NCBI RefSeq assembly: GCF_900187365.1
Contig: NZ_FYDG01000001.1
Span: 1 to 64,000 of the forward strand
Source of the DNA: Rhodoblastus acidophilus
GTDB lineage: Bacteria > Pseudomonadota > Alphaproteobacteria > Rhizobiales > Beijerinckiaceae
Reading direction: 5' to 3'
Length of the DNA: 64,000 bases
This document shows positions 50,774 to 60,359 of the stretch, piece by piece. Positions within the stretch are counted from its first letter, which is position 1; the number at the start of each line of letters is the position of its first letter. The notes beneath the pieces are model-generated. The model made no database searches, was not told the DNA's origin, and was given only the letters and a program-made list of their open reading frames with translations. A program made the position numbers and the translations under genes.

Positions 50774-50799
50774 CCTGAATCATACGAGAAGGAAGTCCC

Positions 50800-51609
50800 A
50801 TGCCCAAAGTGGCCGTGCTGATGATCCAGAAGGACGAGGCCGATCTGCTGGAGCCTTGGATTCTCCATCATGGCGAAATCTTCGGCTACGACAATCTCTA
50901 CGTCTGGGACAACGGCTCGTCCGATCCCCGGCTGGCGGAAACGATCGAGCTTTGGTCCGACCGGGGCGTGCGGTTTTTCGACGGCGCCCGCCGGCCCGAA
51001 CGCTACCGCGACAAGGGCCGCCTGTTCGCCGACCAGATCCGCAATCTCGAACGGTTCGGCCATTACGATTTTTTCCTGCCGCTCGATTGCGACGAGTTTA
51101 TCGCCCTCAAGGCGACAGAGGGCCGGATAGAGACGCGGCGCGAAGCGATTCTGGCGGCTTTCGCGGCGCTCGACACCGGCGACGACCTGTTCGCGGTCGA
51201 TTACAACTATCCCAACAGCCAATGCACGCGAAACCGCTTCTTTGGCTGGGACTTCAACAAGAAATTCGTGCGGCGCGACGCCTTCGTCTCGATGGATCAC
51301 GGCGGCCACGCCATCGTCACCCACAGCGGCCGCCCGGCGGCGCCGACCGATTTCGCCTATATTCATTACTACTATCGCCCCTTCGCCCATATGCGCGCCC
51401 ACGCGCGGGCCAAGCTGATCCTGCAGCCGGAAATCCTGCAATTGCCGGAGGCGGCGCTGCGCCAGCACCGGCTCGGCCGCTATCTCGTGATGACCGAAGC
51501 GGACTATCTGGCCGAATTCGCGGAGATGGAAGCGAAATACCGCGCCTATTACGCGCCCGATCTCGAAGCCTTCTTCGAAAAACTTGGCCGCAAGCCGCCC
51601 TATTGCTGA
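50800..51609 (+). CDS. Glycosyltransferase, GT92/GT2-like
   Basis: A 269-residue enzyme with one GT-A fold. Motifs are VAVLMIQKDEADLLEPWILHHGEIFGYDNLYVWDNGSSD at the N-terminus, FFLPLDCDEFIAL (the DxD-type metal-binding region), and a C-terminal YIHYYYRPFAHMRAHARAKL block. This pattern matches the Glyco_tranf_2_4/GT92-like enzymes in surface polysaccharide clusters. GAGAAGGAAG precedes the ATG. The acceptor sugar is unknown. A 180-bp gap with no gene separates it from the next transferase. Confidence 0.85.
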   Translation: MPKVAVLMIQKDEADLLEPWILHHGEIFGYDNLYVWDNGSSDPRLAETIELWSDRGVRFFDGARRPERYRDKGRLFADQIRNLERFGHYDFFLPLDCDEFIALKATEGRIETRREAILAAFAALDTGDDLFAVDYNYPNSQCTRNRFFGWDFNKKFVRRDAFVSMDHGGHAIVTHSGRPAAPTDFAYIHYYYRPFAHMRAHARAKLILQPEILQLPEAALRQHRLGRYLVMTEADYLAEFAEMEAKYRAYYAPDLEAFFEKLGRKPPYC

Positions 51610-51789
51610 CCCGAGGGGCGCGCGCCAAATGAATTCCGCAAAGGAAATAAAACCGGAAGAAGGTCAAATGTTTCAATTGCGCTTGCCAATGCGCCGCCTG
51701 CGCTTAAGCTCGACCTGACTAAGAGATTCACCGCCGGACTATGCGGCTTTGTGCGTTCTCTTAACGTATATTCGAGTGAAGGCATGGAA

Positions 51790-53022
51790 ATGATCGGCGA
51801 CCCCGGCAAGATCCGTCGCGGGAAAACGGCTCTCGATCTGCTGGTTCTGCTGCCTTCCACTTCGGTAGGGGGCGCGGAAAAACATACGCTCGACCTGTGC
51901 GAAGCTTTCGCGGCGGCGGGGATGCGCGTCACGCTGCTAACCACCGCCGATTGTCTCGGCCATGCGGCGATTCGGGCCGCCGCCCTCGAAAAGATCGCCG
52001 GGCCCGTCGAATGGCGCGACGACGAGACGTTCGAGGCCAATGTCCGGCGCCAGAAACATGGCGTCGAACAGGTGATGGCCGCGCGCCGCTTCGATTGCGC
52101 CATCGTCTGCGCGCCCTGGCCGCATTACGCCTTCGGGCTGCAAAAGGCCCTCGCCGAACATGGCGCGCCGCATCTGACCGTCGCCCATCTGTTTCCGCGC
52201 CCGGAAACGCCGGAATGGAGCCGTCTGCCGATCATGCTCGGCGTCGGCGGACAGGAGCCGAGCCACGCCTGGGCGGCGGTGTCCTGGCCGGTGGCGCGCC
52301 GTCTCGAGCACATGTTCAACCTGCCGGCGCATGCGGTGGCCCATATTCCCAATGGCGTCGATGTCGCCCCGCTGTCGCCGGAAGAACGGCGGCGCCGGCA
52401 GGCGGAGGCGCGGGCGCGGCTCGGGCTGGAGCCGGAGGGCGCCCTGGCCCTGTTTCTCGGCCGGCTCGAAGCGGCCAAGGGCGCCGACCTGCTGCCTGAA
52501 CTGGCGGCGGAGCTGGCGCCGGTCCACGCGCGGATCGTCGCGGCGGGCGCCGGCTCGCTGCGCGAAACGCTCGAAGCTTCGGAGGCGGCGCGCGACGGCC
52601 GGCTGCGGCTGATCGGCCACACGCGGAACGCCTCGGACTGGCTGTTCGCCGCCGATCTCCTGCTGGCGCCGTCGCGGCTCGAAGGCCATCCGCTGGTGGC
52701 GCTGGAGGCCGCCGCGCGCCGCTGCCCGGTGGTCGCCACCGACGCCGCGCTGGAATGTTACGGCCAGATTCGCCATCAGATCGCCTGGATCGCCCCGGTC
52801 AACGACGTCGCGGCGCTGGCGGCGCAGGCGCGCGCGGCGCTGGCCGACCCGGCCGCCGCGGCGGGCCGCGTCGAAGCCGGCTACGCCATGGCGCGGCGCG
52901 ACGACAAGGCCGCCATGATCGCCGCCTACAAGTCCCTGCTGCGCAAGATCGTCGCCCATGACCGGCTGACGCGCGCGGCGATCTGGGACGCCCCAGCTTC
53001 CGAGGCGCGCCATGGCGCCTGA
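51790..53022 (+). CDS. Glycosyltransferase family 4
   Basis: A 410-residue GT-B fold transferase. The N-terminal acceptor lobe begins LDLLVLLPSTSVGGAEKHTLDLCEAFAAAG. The C-terminal donor lobe has ALFLGRLEAAKGADLLPELA and LLAPSRLEGHPLVALEAAARRCPVVATDAA, with the EG...E pattern of GT4 (ExxP-like) that binds the nucleotide sugar. The ATG at 51790 is chosen because GAAGG lies seven bases upstream; ATG 51784 and GTG 51751 are in-frame alternatives. The stop overlaps the start of the next gene by 11 bases. Confidence 0.85.
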   Translation: MIGDPGKIRRGKTALDLLVLLPSTSVGGAEKHTLDLCEAFAAAGMRVTLLTTADCLGHAAIRAAALEKIAGPVEWRDDETFEANVRRQKHGVEQVMAARRFDCAIVCAPWPHYAFGLQKALAEHGAPHLTVAHLFPRPETPEWSRLPIMLGVGGQEPSHAWAAVSWPVARRLEHMFNLPAHAVAHIPNGVDVAPLSPEERRRRQAEARARLGLEPEGALALFLGRLEAAKGADLLPELAAELAPVHARIVAAGAGSLRETLEASEAARDGRLRLIGHTRNASDWLFAADLLLAPSRLEGHPLVALEAAARRCPVVATDAALECYGQIRHQIAWIAPVNDVAALAAQARAALADPAAAAGRVEAGYAMARRDDKAAMIAAYKSLLRKIVAHDRLTRAAIWDAPASEARHGA

Positions 53023-55627
53023 CGTCGAACTGGTGGTGATCGTCCCGGCGTTCAAGCAGCCGGGCCTGCTGGTCGAGGCGGTGGATTCCGTGCTGAACCA
53101 GGACGCCGGCTTCCCCATCGCCGCGCTGATCGTCGATGACGGCTGCCCGCTGCCGGAAACCCGCGTGCTCGGCCTCGCCCTGGCCCGCGCCCATCCGGGC
53201 AAAGTGATCACACTGCGCCGCCGCAACGGCGGCCTCAGCGCGGCCCGCAATTTCGGCCTCGACCATGCGCCGCGCCTGTTTCCGCATTACCGCGCGGCGT
53301 TTTTCCTCGACGCCGACAACCGGCTGGCGCCCGGCGCGCTGCGCAAGATGGCCGCCCAACTCGACGCGGCGGAGCCGGAGATCGGCTGGGTCTATCCGGA
53401 CATCGACACGTTCGGACGGGCCGAGAGCTTTTCGGTCGCCGGCGACTATTCCGCGCTGGCGCATTTGCGCGAGAATTTCTGCGAGGCGGGCAGCCTGGTG
53501 GCGCGCCGCGTGATCGACGCCGGCGTGCGCTTCGACGAATCCATGCGCGACGGTTTTGAAGACTGGGACTTCTGGCTGCAGGCGGCGCGCAAAGGCTTTC
53601 GCGGCCAGCACGCGCGCGACTGCGGCTTCCAGTACCGGCGCCGCGCCGAAAGCATGTTGTCGGGGGCGGAGCGGCGGCGCGCGGCCATTCTCGCCGACAT
53701 GCGCGACAAGCACGCCCCGCTGTTTCAGGCCCGCAGCCTGATCCGGCTGGAAGAACGCGAGGCGCCGCGCTTTGCGAAATTCGAGCCGGGCGCGACAGGG
53801 GTCGAACTGTTCGTCGATCCGCGCCGGCGCCAGAGCCTCGACCTCGCCGAAGCCAACCGGCGTCTGGCGCGGGCGCGCCGCGCGCCGCATCAGGCATGGT
53901 TTCCCGACCTGTTCGTCTTCGCGGCGCCGGGCGCGCTGGAGCGTCTGGCCGAGGCCCGCCTCGACCGCGCCGCGCTGTGGCGCGCGCAGCGCCTGCTGCA
54001 GACCTGCGCGCTGGTCGCCGTCCGGTTTGAGGCCGACGCCAAGCGGCTGGGGCTGACGGCGGCCGAGGCGGCCGGTCCCGACGCGCTCGATGGCGCGGCG
54101 CTGCTGATCGCGCGCGCGGACGACGCGCTCGACCCGAGCCGCGCAGCATCTTCGGCGGGGCTGGCCGACCTGTTCCGCGACTCCGGCGCCGAACTGGTAT
54201 GCCGCGGCCCGGACCTGTCCGTCGCCGCCGACGGCCTGCTGGCGTTCGCCGTCGATGTGGTCGAGGATCTCGCGCAGGCGCAGCGCGCCTTCTCGCCGCA
54301 AAAATCCGACTGGCGCCGCGAATGGCGGCGGACGCGCCGCGACATCCGCGCGACCTACAGCCTGATCGAGCCGGTCGGGCCGGTGCTGCCGCATGTCGCG
54401 CCCGAAGGCGCGGGACGCGCCCGGCCGCAGGTCGGCTTCATCCTGCCGCTGGTGGCCTTCGGCGGGGTCGAAAAGGTCGTGCTGAACGCCGCCCGCGCCG
54501 TCCGCGACGCCGGCTGCGACGCGCATCTGTTCGTGATGCGCGAAAACGAGGCCGCGCTGGCCGGCGAGCTGCGCGAGATTTTCGACACCGTCGCCTTCAT
54601 GGATCATCCGGGCGCGCGCGCCGACGCCTGGGACCGCATCTACCAGACCGCCGGCGCGTCCAATTGCGCCCGCGACGATTTCATCCCCGACGGCCTCGGC
54701 CTGCTCGCCACCATGGACGTGGTGCTCAACACCCATTCGCTGGCGGCGCACAGCCTGATGGCCGGGCTGCGCCGCCAAGGCGCCCGCGCCTATGTCGGCC
54801 TGCATCTGGTCGAGCTGTCGCCGCAGGGCCATCCGATGGGCGGGCCGCATGTCGCCCTCGGCTTCGAGCATGTCTATGACGGCTTCCTGGTCGTTTCGCA
54901 GCAGTTGCGGGCCTGGTGCGTGGCGCGCGGAATCCCCGCCGACAAGATCCTGCTGGCGCGCAACGCCCCCTCTTATCCGACCGAACCGGAGGCCTTGGCC
55001 CGCGCGCTGGCGCGGCGGGCGCGCCGCCCGAGAGGCCGGCTGCGCGCGCTTTATATCGGCCGGCTCGACCCGCAGAAGGGCGTCGACCGGCTGGAGGAGA
55101 TCATGGCGGAGACCGAAGGCGCGCCTTTGGACTGGCGCGTGATCGGGCGCGCCGTGCTCGACGAGTCCACGGCGCTGGAGGCGCGGCTGGCGCGGCGGAT
55201 GGGACGCCCGGTCGAAGCGCCGCTCGACGCGCCCGCCGAGCTCGACGCCGCCTATGCCTGGGCCGACGTGGTGGTGCTGCCGTCGCGGTTCGAGGGCGCG
55301 CCGCTCACCATTCTGGAAGCCCAGCGCTTCGGCTGCGCGCCCATCGCCACCCGCGTCGGCGCGGTCGAGGAAATGATCGAGGACGGGGTGGACGGTTTTC
55401 TGATCGCCGAAACCTCGGACGCCCGCGTCGTCGAGGATTTCGCCGCGCGCCTGCGCGAACTGGCCGGCGCGCCGCAGCGGCTCGAAACGCTGGCGCGCGC
55501 GGCGGCGGCGCGGCAGGCGCAAGCCTCGTGGAGCGCCAACCTGCGCGATTGGCTGGCGCACGCCCTGCCCCCGGCCGACGCCCCCGCACCCGACGCCCCC
55601 TCAACCGGCGAGCGCATCCATGCCTGA
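53012..55627 (+). CDS. Two-domain glycosyltransferase: GT2 fused to GT4
   Basis: An 871-residue protein. The GT2 domain (1 to about 260) has LVVIVPAFKQPGLLVEAVDSVLNQ, RRNGGLSAARNFGLDHA and the metal-binding FFLDADNRL. Residues about 260-460 are a linking region of unclear fold. The GT4 domain (about 468-850) has VGFILPLVAFGGVEKVVLNAARAV, LYIGRLDPQKGVDRLEEIM and VVVLPSRFEGAPLTILEAQRFGCAPIATRVGAVEEMIEDG. The combination suggests one polypeptide making two consecutive linkages. It overlaps the preceding GT4 gene by 11 bases and the next gene by 8. Confidence 0.87.
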   Translation: MAPDVELVVIVPAFKQPGLLVEAVDSVLNQDAGFPIAALIVDDGCPLPETRVLGLALARAHPGKVITLRRRNGGLSAARNFGLDHAPRLFPHYRAAFFLDADNRLAPGALRKMAAQLDAAEPEIGWVYPDIDTFGRAESFSVAGDYSALAHLRENFCEAGSLVARRVIDAGVRFDESMRDGFEDWDFWLQAARKGFRGQHARDCGFQYRRRAESMLSGAERRRAAILADMRDKHAPLFQARSLIRLEEREAPRFAKFEPGATGVELFVDPRRRQSLDLAEANRRLARARRAPHQAWFPDLFVFAAPGALERLAEARLDRAALWRAQRLLQTCALVAVRFEADAKRLGLTAAEAAGPDALDGAALLIARADDALDPSRAASSAGLADLFRDSGAELVCRGPDLSVAADGLLAFAVDVVEDLAQAQRAFSPQKSDWRREWRRTRRDIRATYSLIEPVGPVLPHVAPEGAGRARPQVGFILPLVAFGGVEKVVLNAARAVRDAGCDAHLFVMRENEAALAGELREIFDTVAFMDHPGARADAWDRIYQTAGASNCARDDFIPDGLGLLATMDVVLNTHSLAAHSLMAGLRRQGARAYVGLHLVELSPQGHPMGGPHVALGFEHVYDGFLVVSQQLRAWCVARGIPADKILLARNAPSYPTEPEALARALARRARRPRGRLRALYIGRLDPQKGVDRLEEIMAETEGAPLDWRVIGRAVLDESTALEARLARRMGRPVEAPLDAPAELDAAYAWADVVVLPSRFEGAPLTILEAQRFGCAPIATRVGAVEEMIEDGVDGFLIAETSDARVVEDFAARLRELAGAPQRLETLARAAAARQAQASWSANLRDWLAHALPPADAPAPDAPSTGERIHA

Positions 55628-57623
55628 ACTTCTTGTCGCCACCCGCGATTTCGCCGCCTTTTTCGACGCCGCGACGCCCGCCGTTCTCGTCGCCCCCGAT
55701 CTGTTTCCCGCCTTGCGCGCCTGGGAATCCGGCTGGCGCGCCTTCGCCGCCCGACTCGACCACGCCGGCGACCTGCGGATCGCGCGCGACGTCGAGGCGA
55801 CGCGCGACGCCGCCTCGGACATGGTGGCGGATTTCTGGACGCCGGCGCCGAGCTTCCCCGCCCATGTGCTGGCGCTGCTCGGCGGCGCGCCGCCCGCGCT
55901 CGACGCGTTCGCGCCCGCCCTGCCGCCGCCGGTCATCGCCGTGGAAACCGCCGAGGCGGCGCTGGCCCGGCTGGCCGACCTGCTGGCGCGGGACGTCGCC
56001 GCCAGCGCCGCCGCGCTGGCCCAGGCGCGCGCCGCCTTGTCGGAACTGTGCCGCGAGAACGAGACGCTGCACGGAGCCATGGCGAGCGCCTTGCAGGTTT
56101 TGGGCAGCGGCCCGATCGGCGCGGCGCGCCTGGTCTATGCGTCCGGCGCGGCGGCGTCCGGCGGCCCCGTCCACGCCGCGCCCGAGGGCCGGGCGCTGGA
56201 GCGTCAAACCCTGGGCCTGCCGCTGAAAAATCTCACCGCGCTCGCATTGCGGATCGCCGAGGCGCGCTGCTCCGGCGCGGCCTGGCTCAAGGTGCGGCTG
56301 GTGGGGGCGACCGCCGGCGCTGTCCACGGCTCCTGGCTGATCGACGGCGACGCGCTGCGGCCGGGCTGGCTGCGGCTCGACTTGCGCGGCGTGCTCGGCG
56401 ACCTGCTGGAAACCGCGCAGATCGAGATCGAAACCTTCCTGCCGCGCGGCGACGCGCTGGCCCTGAGCCTCGACCCGGCCGAGACCGAACCGTTCCTCGC
56501 GCTGCGCGGCGGCGGCGGCGTCCCGCGCGGACTGGCGCTGCGCCTCCACAGCGGCGACTTCGGACGGCGCACGCTGGCCCCGGCGTTCTGGAACTGGTCC
56601 GACATCGGGCGCACCGCCACGTTTAGCCAGACCCCGCTGCATCTCGCCCCGCGCCGTTGGAGCGACGTCGGCGTGGTCGAAGGCGCGGTCGATTTCATCG
56701 CCCTCGGCGGCGAGCCGCCGCGCCCCGTGCTCGCGCTCACGCCCGAGCGGCGCGCCGCCATCCGGCTGTGCGGCCTGAGCTTCCCCGGCTGCGACGTGCT
56801 GGAGATCGGCCTGACTCTGTTGCGCAATCCGGCCCAGGCCATCCGCTTCCTGGCCGAACTGCGCGCCAACGGCGCCGATGTCGGGCTGCAGCCCTGGCGC
56901 CGGCTCGGCGGCTCGACCGATCTGAGCACGTTCAGCCTGACCATTCCCGCGGTTGACGCCGCCTTCGACCTGCAATTGACCGCCGAGTTGATCGAGGGGG
57001 CGGGACCGGCGCTGGTCGAAATGACGTCTATCGCCGGCCTGCGCCTGCCCGAACGGCAGCGCCGGCGCCTCGACCTTTTCGCACACGCGCCGGCCGCCGA
57101 CGCCCGCGGCCTCCCGGCCGGAGGCGGACAGGGCTGGAGCGAGCCGGCGGCGGCGCGCGCGCCGGCGCAGGTCTGCTCGGGCGTCGAGGTCGATCACTTC
57201 CTGCGCAACGCCGACGATTACGCGCATGTCGATCTGACGGTCTATGATCTCAATGTCGCGGACGCGTTCTATCCGGCGATCCGCTTCAAGCTGCTGAAAC
57301 GGGAGACCGCGACGGCGCTGGAGTTCCGCAAGCTGCCGGATTGGCCGGGCGGCTTCGACGTCTGGCCGGAACTCACCGCCGACGCCTATGGGCCGTATGT
57401 TCATATTCGCCCCGACGCCGAGGGCCTCGACCGGCTGTGCGCGATGATTTCCGAACGCGACCGCCGGATGCTGCGGGCGCTGGGCTGCGCCCTGCCGCAG
57501 GTCATCGCCATCGTCCTGAAGGATCCACGCCTCGCGCATGAGGATGCGGAGTCCTGGGCCAGCGCCGCGGCGCAATTCGCCGAAATGGCGCAGAGGCGCG
57601 CGGCCTCGGCGTCGGCGGACTGA
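55620..57623 (+). CDS. Large protein of unknown function at end of polysaccharide locus (possibly DUF6212)
   Basis: A 667-residue protein that I do not recognise with confidence; it resembles DUF6212-type proteins that accompany alphaproteobacterial polysaccharide genes. The N-terminal third is alanine-rich and helical with a coiled-coil-like stretch (AAALAQARAALSELCRENETLHGAM, about 130-155). The middle contains beta-rich segments (GSWLIDGDALRPGWLRLDLRG; APAFWNWSDIGRTATFSQTPLHL) suggesting carbohydrate-binding-like modules. The C-terminus is mixed. No signal peptide or membrane helix is seen. It overlaps the preceding glycosyltransferase by 8 bases, so it belongs to the same transcript. A terminator follows 60 bp later. 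Confidence 0.6.
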   Translation: MPELLVATRDFAAFFDAATPAVLVAPDLFPALRAWESGWRAFAARLDHAGDLRIARDVEATRDAASDMVADFWTPAPSFPAHVLALLGGAPPALDAFAPALPPPVIAVETAEAALARLADLLARDVAASAAALAQARAALSELCRENETLHGAMASALQVLGSGPIGAARLVYASGAAASGGPVHAAPEGRALERQTLGLPLKNLTALALRIAEARCSGAAWLKVRLVGATAGAVHGSWLIDGDALRPGWLRLDLRGVLGDLLETAQIEIETFLPRGDALALSLDPAETEPFLALRGGGGVPRGLALRLHSGDFGRRTLAPAFWNWSDIGRTATFSQTPLHLAPRRWSDVGVVEGAVDFIALGGEPPRPVLALTPERRAAIRLCGLSFPGCDVLEIGLTLLRNPAQAIRFLAELRANGADVGLQPWRRLGGSTDLSTFSLTIPAVDAAFDLQLTAELIEGAGPALVEMTSIAGLRLPERQRRRLDLFAHAPAADARGLPAGGGQGWSEPAAARAPAQVCSGVEVDHFLRNADDYAHVDLTVYDLNVADAFYPAIRFKLLKRETATALEFRKLPDWPGGFDVWPELTADAYGPYVHIRPDAEGLDRLCAMISERDRRMLRALGCALPQVIAIVLKDPRLAHEDAESWASAAAQFAEMAQRRAASASAD

Positions 57624-57686
57624 CCCCCGCAAACGAAAACGGCCCCCAGGCGAAACCGCCCAGGGACCGTCGAAAGCCGCGAAAGC

Positions 57687-57706
57687 GGGCCGCCCGAGGG
57701 CGGCCC
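57687..57706. terminator. Bidirectional terminator between the polysaccharide locus and pit
   Basis: GGGCCGCCC (57687-57695) and GGGCGGCCC (57698-57706) form a perfect 9-bp stem with a two-base GA loop, followed by TTCT. It lies between two convergent genes, 63 bp after the plus-strand stop and 8 bp beyond the minus-strand pit stop, so it can serve both. Confidence 0.75.
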
Positions 57707-57714
57707 TTCTCGCC

Positions 57715-59319
57715 TTAGAAGATGGCGCGGAACAGCCAGTACAGCCCGCCCGACAGCAGCATGGCGGCCGGCAGGGTGAGCACCCAGGCCATGGCGATGT
57801 TGCGCAGCGTGCCGCCCTGCAGGCCCGAGCCATTGGCGGCCATGGTTCCGGCGACGCCCGACGACAGCACGTGGGTGGTCGAGACCGGCAAACCAAAGCT
57901 GTCGGCGGCGGCGATGGTGGACATGGCCACCAGTTCGGCCGAGGCGCCCTGGCCGTAGGTCAGGTGGGTCTTGCCGATCTTCTCGCCGACGGTGACGACG
58001 ATGCGCTTCCAGCCGACCATGGTGCCGAGGCCGAGCGCGATGGCGACCACGATCTTCACCCAGGCCGGGATGAACTTGGTGGCCTGGTCGATCGAGCCCT
58101 TGTATTTTTTCAGCGTGTCGACGTCCTGCGCGGACAGTTCCGACTGCTTGTCCTTCATCAGGAAGCGGATCGCCTCGGAGGCCAGATACATGTCGTTACG
58201 GGTGTTGCCGACCTGGGCGTAGGGCACCTTGTCGATCGACCCATAGGTTTCGACTTGATGGGCGATGTCCTTCACCAGCACCGACAGCGCCGGATAGGTG
58301 CCGCCGGAGATTTCATGCTGCGAAATATAGGCGGTCACCACCGGGCGGGGGTCGCCGATGATGTTGTAGCCGGAGGCCTTGGAGTCCACCACCTGCGAGG
58401 CGGCGGTCGAGGACTGCACGAATTGCGCGATATGGCTGGCCGGCAGCGACTTGTTGAGCGCGTAGGAGGTCGGGACCGTGCCGATCAGGATCAGCATGAT
58501 CAGGCCCATTCCCTTCTGGCCGTCGTTCGACCCATGCGCGAGGGAGACGCCGGCGCAGGTGAAGATCAGCAGGCAGCGGATCCACAGCGGCGGCTTGGCG
58601 CCGTTCTTCGGGGCCTGATACAGTTCCGCCTTGCGGACGACCAGTTTCATCAGCTTCAGCAGCAGCGCGGCGGCGACGAAGCCGACCAGCGGCGACAGGA
58701 TCAGCGCCTGGCCGATTTCCATCGCCTTGCCCCAATCGACGCCCGACGTCCCATCGCGGCCGCGCAAAAGCGCGTTGGCGACGCCGACGCCGATGATCGA
58801 GCCGATCAGCGTGTGCGAGGAGGAGGCTGGCAAGCCCATCGCCCAGGTGCCGAGATTCCAGATGATCGCCGCGATCAGCAGCGCGAACACCATGGAGAAA
58901 CCGGCTTCCGAGCCGACCTGCAGGATCAGCTCGACCGGCAGCAGCGAGACGATGCCGAAAGCGACCGCGCCGGCCGAAGTGAGCACGCCCACGAAATTGA
59001 AGAAACCGGACAAGACCACGGCGATCGGCGCCGGCAGCGAGTGGGTGTAGATCACGGTGGCCACCGCATTGGCGGTGTCGTGGAAGCCGTTGACGAACTC
59101 GAAGCCGAGGGCGATCACCAGCGCCACGCCCAGCAGCGCGAACGGCCAGAAATGGGCGACCGACGTGTTCGGGCCGAGATCGGAATAGATCGACCACGCC
59201 GCGAACAGCAGGCCGGCGACGCCGATGGCGAACAGGATGTAGATCGTCTTGGTCTCGGAGGGATGGTCGAGCTGGGGACGCTCGACCACCTGGTCGGGCG
59301 CGGCTGACGCGATGCTCAT
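57715..59319 (-). CDS. pit: Inorganic phosphate transporter, Pit family
   Basis: A 534-residue membrane carrier for phosphate, usually as a metal-phosphate complex with a proton. Two inverted PHO4 halves each carry the signature GF-NG-HD-type motif: FEFVNGFHDTANAVATVIYT in the first half and GVSLAHGSNDGQKGMGLIML in the second. ASSSHTLIGSIIGVG and VSTTHVLSSGVAG are the paired helix repeats. A long cytoplasmic loop lies between them. AAAGGA precedes the ATG at 59319. It is convergent with the polysaccharide locus; a possible Pho box lies upstream. Confidence 0.93.
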   Translation of the reverse strand: MSIASAAPDQVVERPQLDHPSETKTIYILFAIGVAGLLFAAWSIYSDLGPNTSVAHFWPFALLGVALVIALGFEFVNGFHDTANAVATVIYTHSLPAPIAVVLSGFFNFVGVLTSAGAVAFGIVSLLPVELILQVGSEAGFSMVFALLIAAIIWNLGTWAMGLPASSSHTLIGSIIGVGVANALLRGRDGTSGVDWGKAMEIGQALILSPLVGFVAAALLLKLMKLVVRKAELYQAPKNGAKPPLWIRCLLIFTCAGVSLAHGSNDGQKGMGLIMLILIGTVPTSYALNKSLPASHIAQFVQSSTAASQVVDSKASGYNIIGDPRPVVTAYISQHEISGGTYPALSVLVKDIAHQVETYGSIDKVPYAQVGNTRNDMYLASEAIRFLMKDKQSELSAQDVDTLKKYKGSIDQATKFIPAWVKIVVAIALGLGTMVGWKRIVVTVGEKIGKTHLTYGQGASAELVAMSTIAAADSFGLPVSTTHVLSSGVAGTMAANGSGLQGGTLRNIAMAWVLTLPAAMLLSGGLYWLFRAIF

Positions 59320-59367
59320 GGTCCATGTCCTTTCATAAGGATGTGGACCTGCACTATCGTCAAGCAC

Positions 59368-59385
59368 ATTACGTTTGTATGACAC
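59368..59385 (-). promoter_or_regulatory. Possible Pho box upstream of pit
   Basis: Read on the minus strand, GTGTCAT-ACAA-ACGTAAT resembles the PhoB pattern CTGTCAT-N4-CTGTCAT: six of seven in the first half, four of seven in the second, with an AT-rich 4-bp spacer. It is centred about 57 bp upstream of the pit ATG, just before a TTGACG element. In rhizobia PhoB represses pit, so a site here would make sense. The match is moderate. Confidence 0.35.
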
Positions 59386-59417
59386 GGCCGTATTTTTGCC
59401 GCAGTTTCCCCACGAAA

Positions 59418-60359
59418 TCAATAGCGCCAGCCGCGCGTCCAGAACCGCCACGCCCAGGCGAGTTCCGCGCCGAGCGTTTCGCGCGGGCCGATGGAAATGG
59501 TCGCGGTGAGGCCGGCGCGCATCGGCGTTTCGTCAGACACCTCGCCCAAGGCGATGCGCACGGGAATGCGCTGGGCCAGCCGCACCCAGGTGAAGACGGG
59601 ATTGACGTTGGCGAGCGCGGCGCCGCCCGCGCCGCCGTCCTGGTCGGCGATGCCGCGGCTGATGCTGTCCACCTTGCCGCCGAACACCCGGTCGGGATAG
59701 CCCATCAGCACGAAATGCGCCTCGTCGCCGGGATGGATGGCGGCGAGCTGGGTCTCCTCGAAATAGCCGGCGAGCCAGTAGGATTCGCTGTCGATGACGG
59801 CGAGGCTGGCCTGACCGGCGCCGAGAAAGTCGCCCCGGCGCAGATGCAGGTTGGTCACCACGCCATTGACCGGCGACCGCACCACTGTGCGTTCGAGATT
59901 GAGTTCGGCGGCGGCCAGCGCGGCGCGCGCCTCGTCCACGCTCGCGGCGGCGGCGCGCGAATCGAGATGGTACTGCCGCTTCTCCTCGGTGGAGACGGAC
60001 AGATCGCTCAGCTGCGCCCGGCGTTTCGCCTTTTCCTCGGCGAGGTCGGCGGCGTGCTGCTTGGCCTCCAGCGCGGCCTTGGCGGCGTCCACGGCGATTC
60101 TGTACGAGCGCGGGTCGATCACGAACAGCACGTCGCCCTTGTGGACGCCCTGGTTGTCGCTGACGCGCAGGTCGGTGACAGTTCCCGCCACTTCGGGCGC
60201 GATGCTGACGGTTTCCGCGCGGACGCGGCCGTCGCGGGTCCAGGGCGAGATCATGTAGTGCCGCCACAGCGCGGTGGCGAGCAGCACGGCGGCGAGCAGG
60301 GCCGCGCCGGAAAGCGCAAAAGTGCGGAAGCGGCGAAAGAATTTGGCGTCGATGGTCAT
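59418..60359 (-). CDS. HlyD/EmrA-type membrane fusion protein (AaeA-like)
   Basis: A 313-residue periplasmic adaptor of an efflux pump. One N-terminal helix (about 13-33), then the lipoyl half (DGRVRAETVSIAPEVAGTVTDLRVSDNQGVHKGDVLFVIDP), a helical hairpin (AAKAALEAKQHAADLAEEKAKR...), the second lipoyl half (VRSPVNGVVTNLHLRRGDFLGAGQASLAVID) and a barrel. It is the last gene of the MarR-FUSC-DUF1656-HlyD operon, starting in a 4-base overlap. The gene order matches AaeXAB-type aromatic-acid efflux systems. Confidence 0.88.
   Translation of the reverse strand: MTIDAKFFRRFRTFALSGAALLAAVLLATALWRHYMISPWTRDGRVRAETVSIAPEVAGTVTDLRVSDNQGVHKGDVLFVIDPRSYRIAVDAAKAALEAKQHAADLAEEKAKRRAQLSDLSVSTEEKRQYHLDSRAAAASVDEARAALAAAELNLERTVVRSPVNGVVTNLHLRRGDFLGAGQASLAVIDSESYWLAGYFEETQLAAIHPGDEAHFVLMGYPDRVFGGKVDSISRGIADQDGGAGGAALANVNPVFTWVRLAQRIPVRIALGEVSDETPMRAGLTATISIGPRETLGAELAWAWRFWTRGWRY

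Noticed and set aside
52799-55561. A 920-codon minus-strand frame opposite the GT2-GT4 fusion
   Set aside because: The plus strand encodes recognisable domains throughout; the antisense frame shows none.
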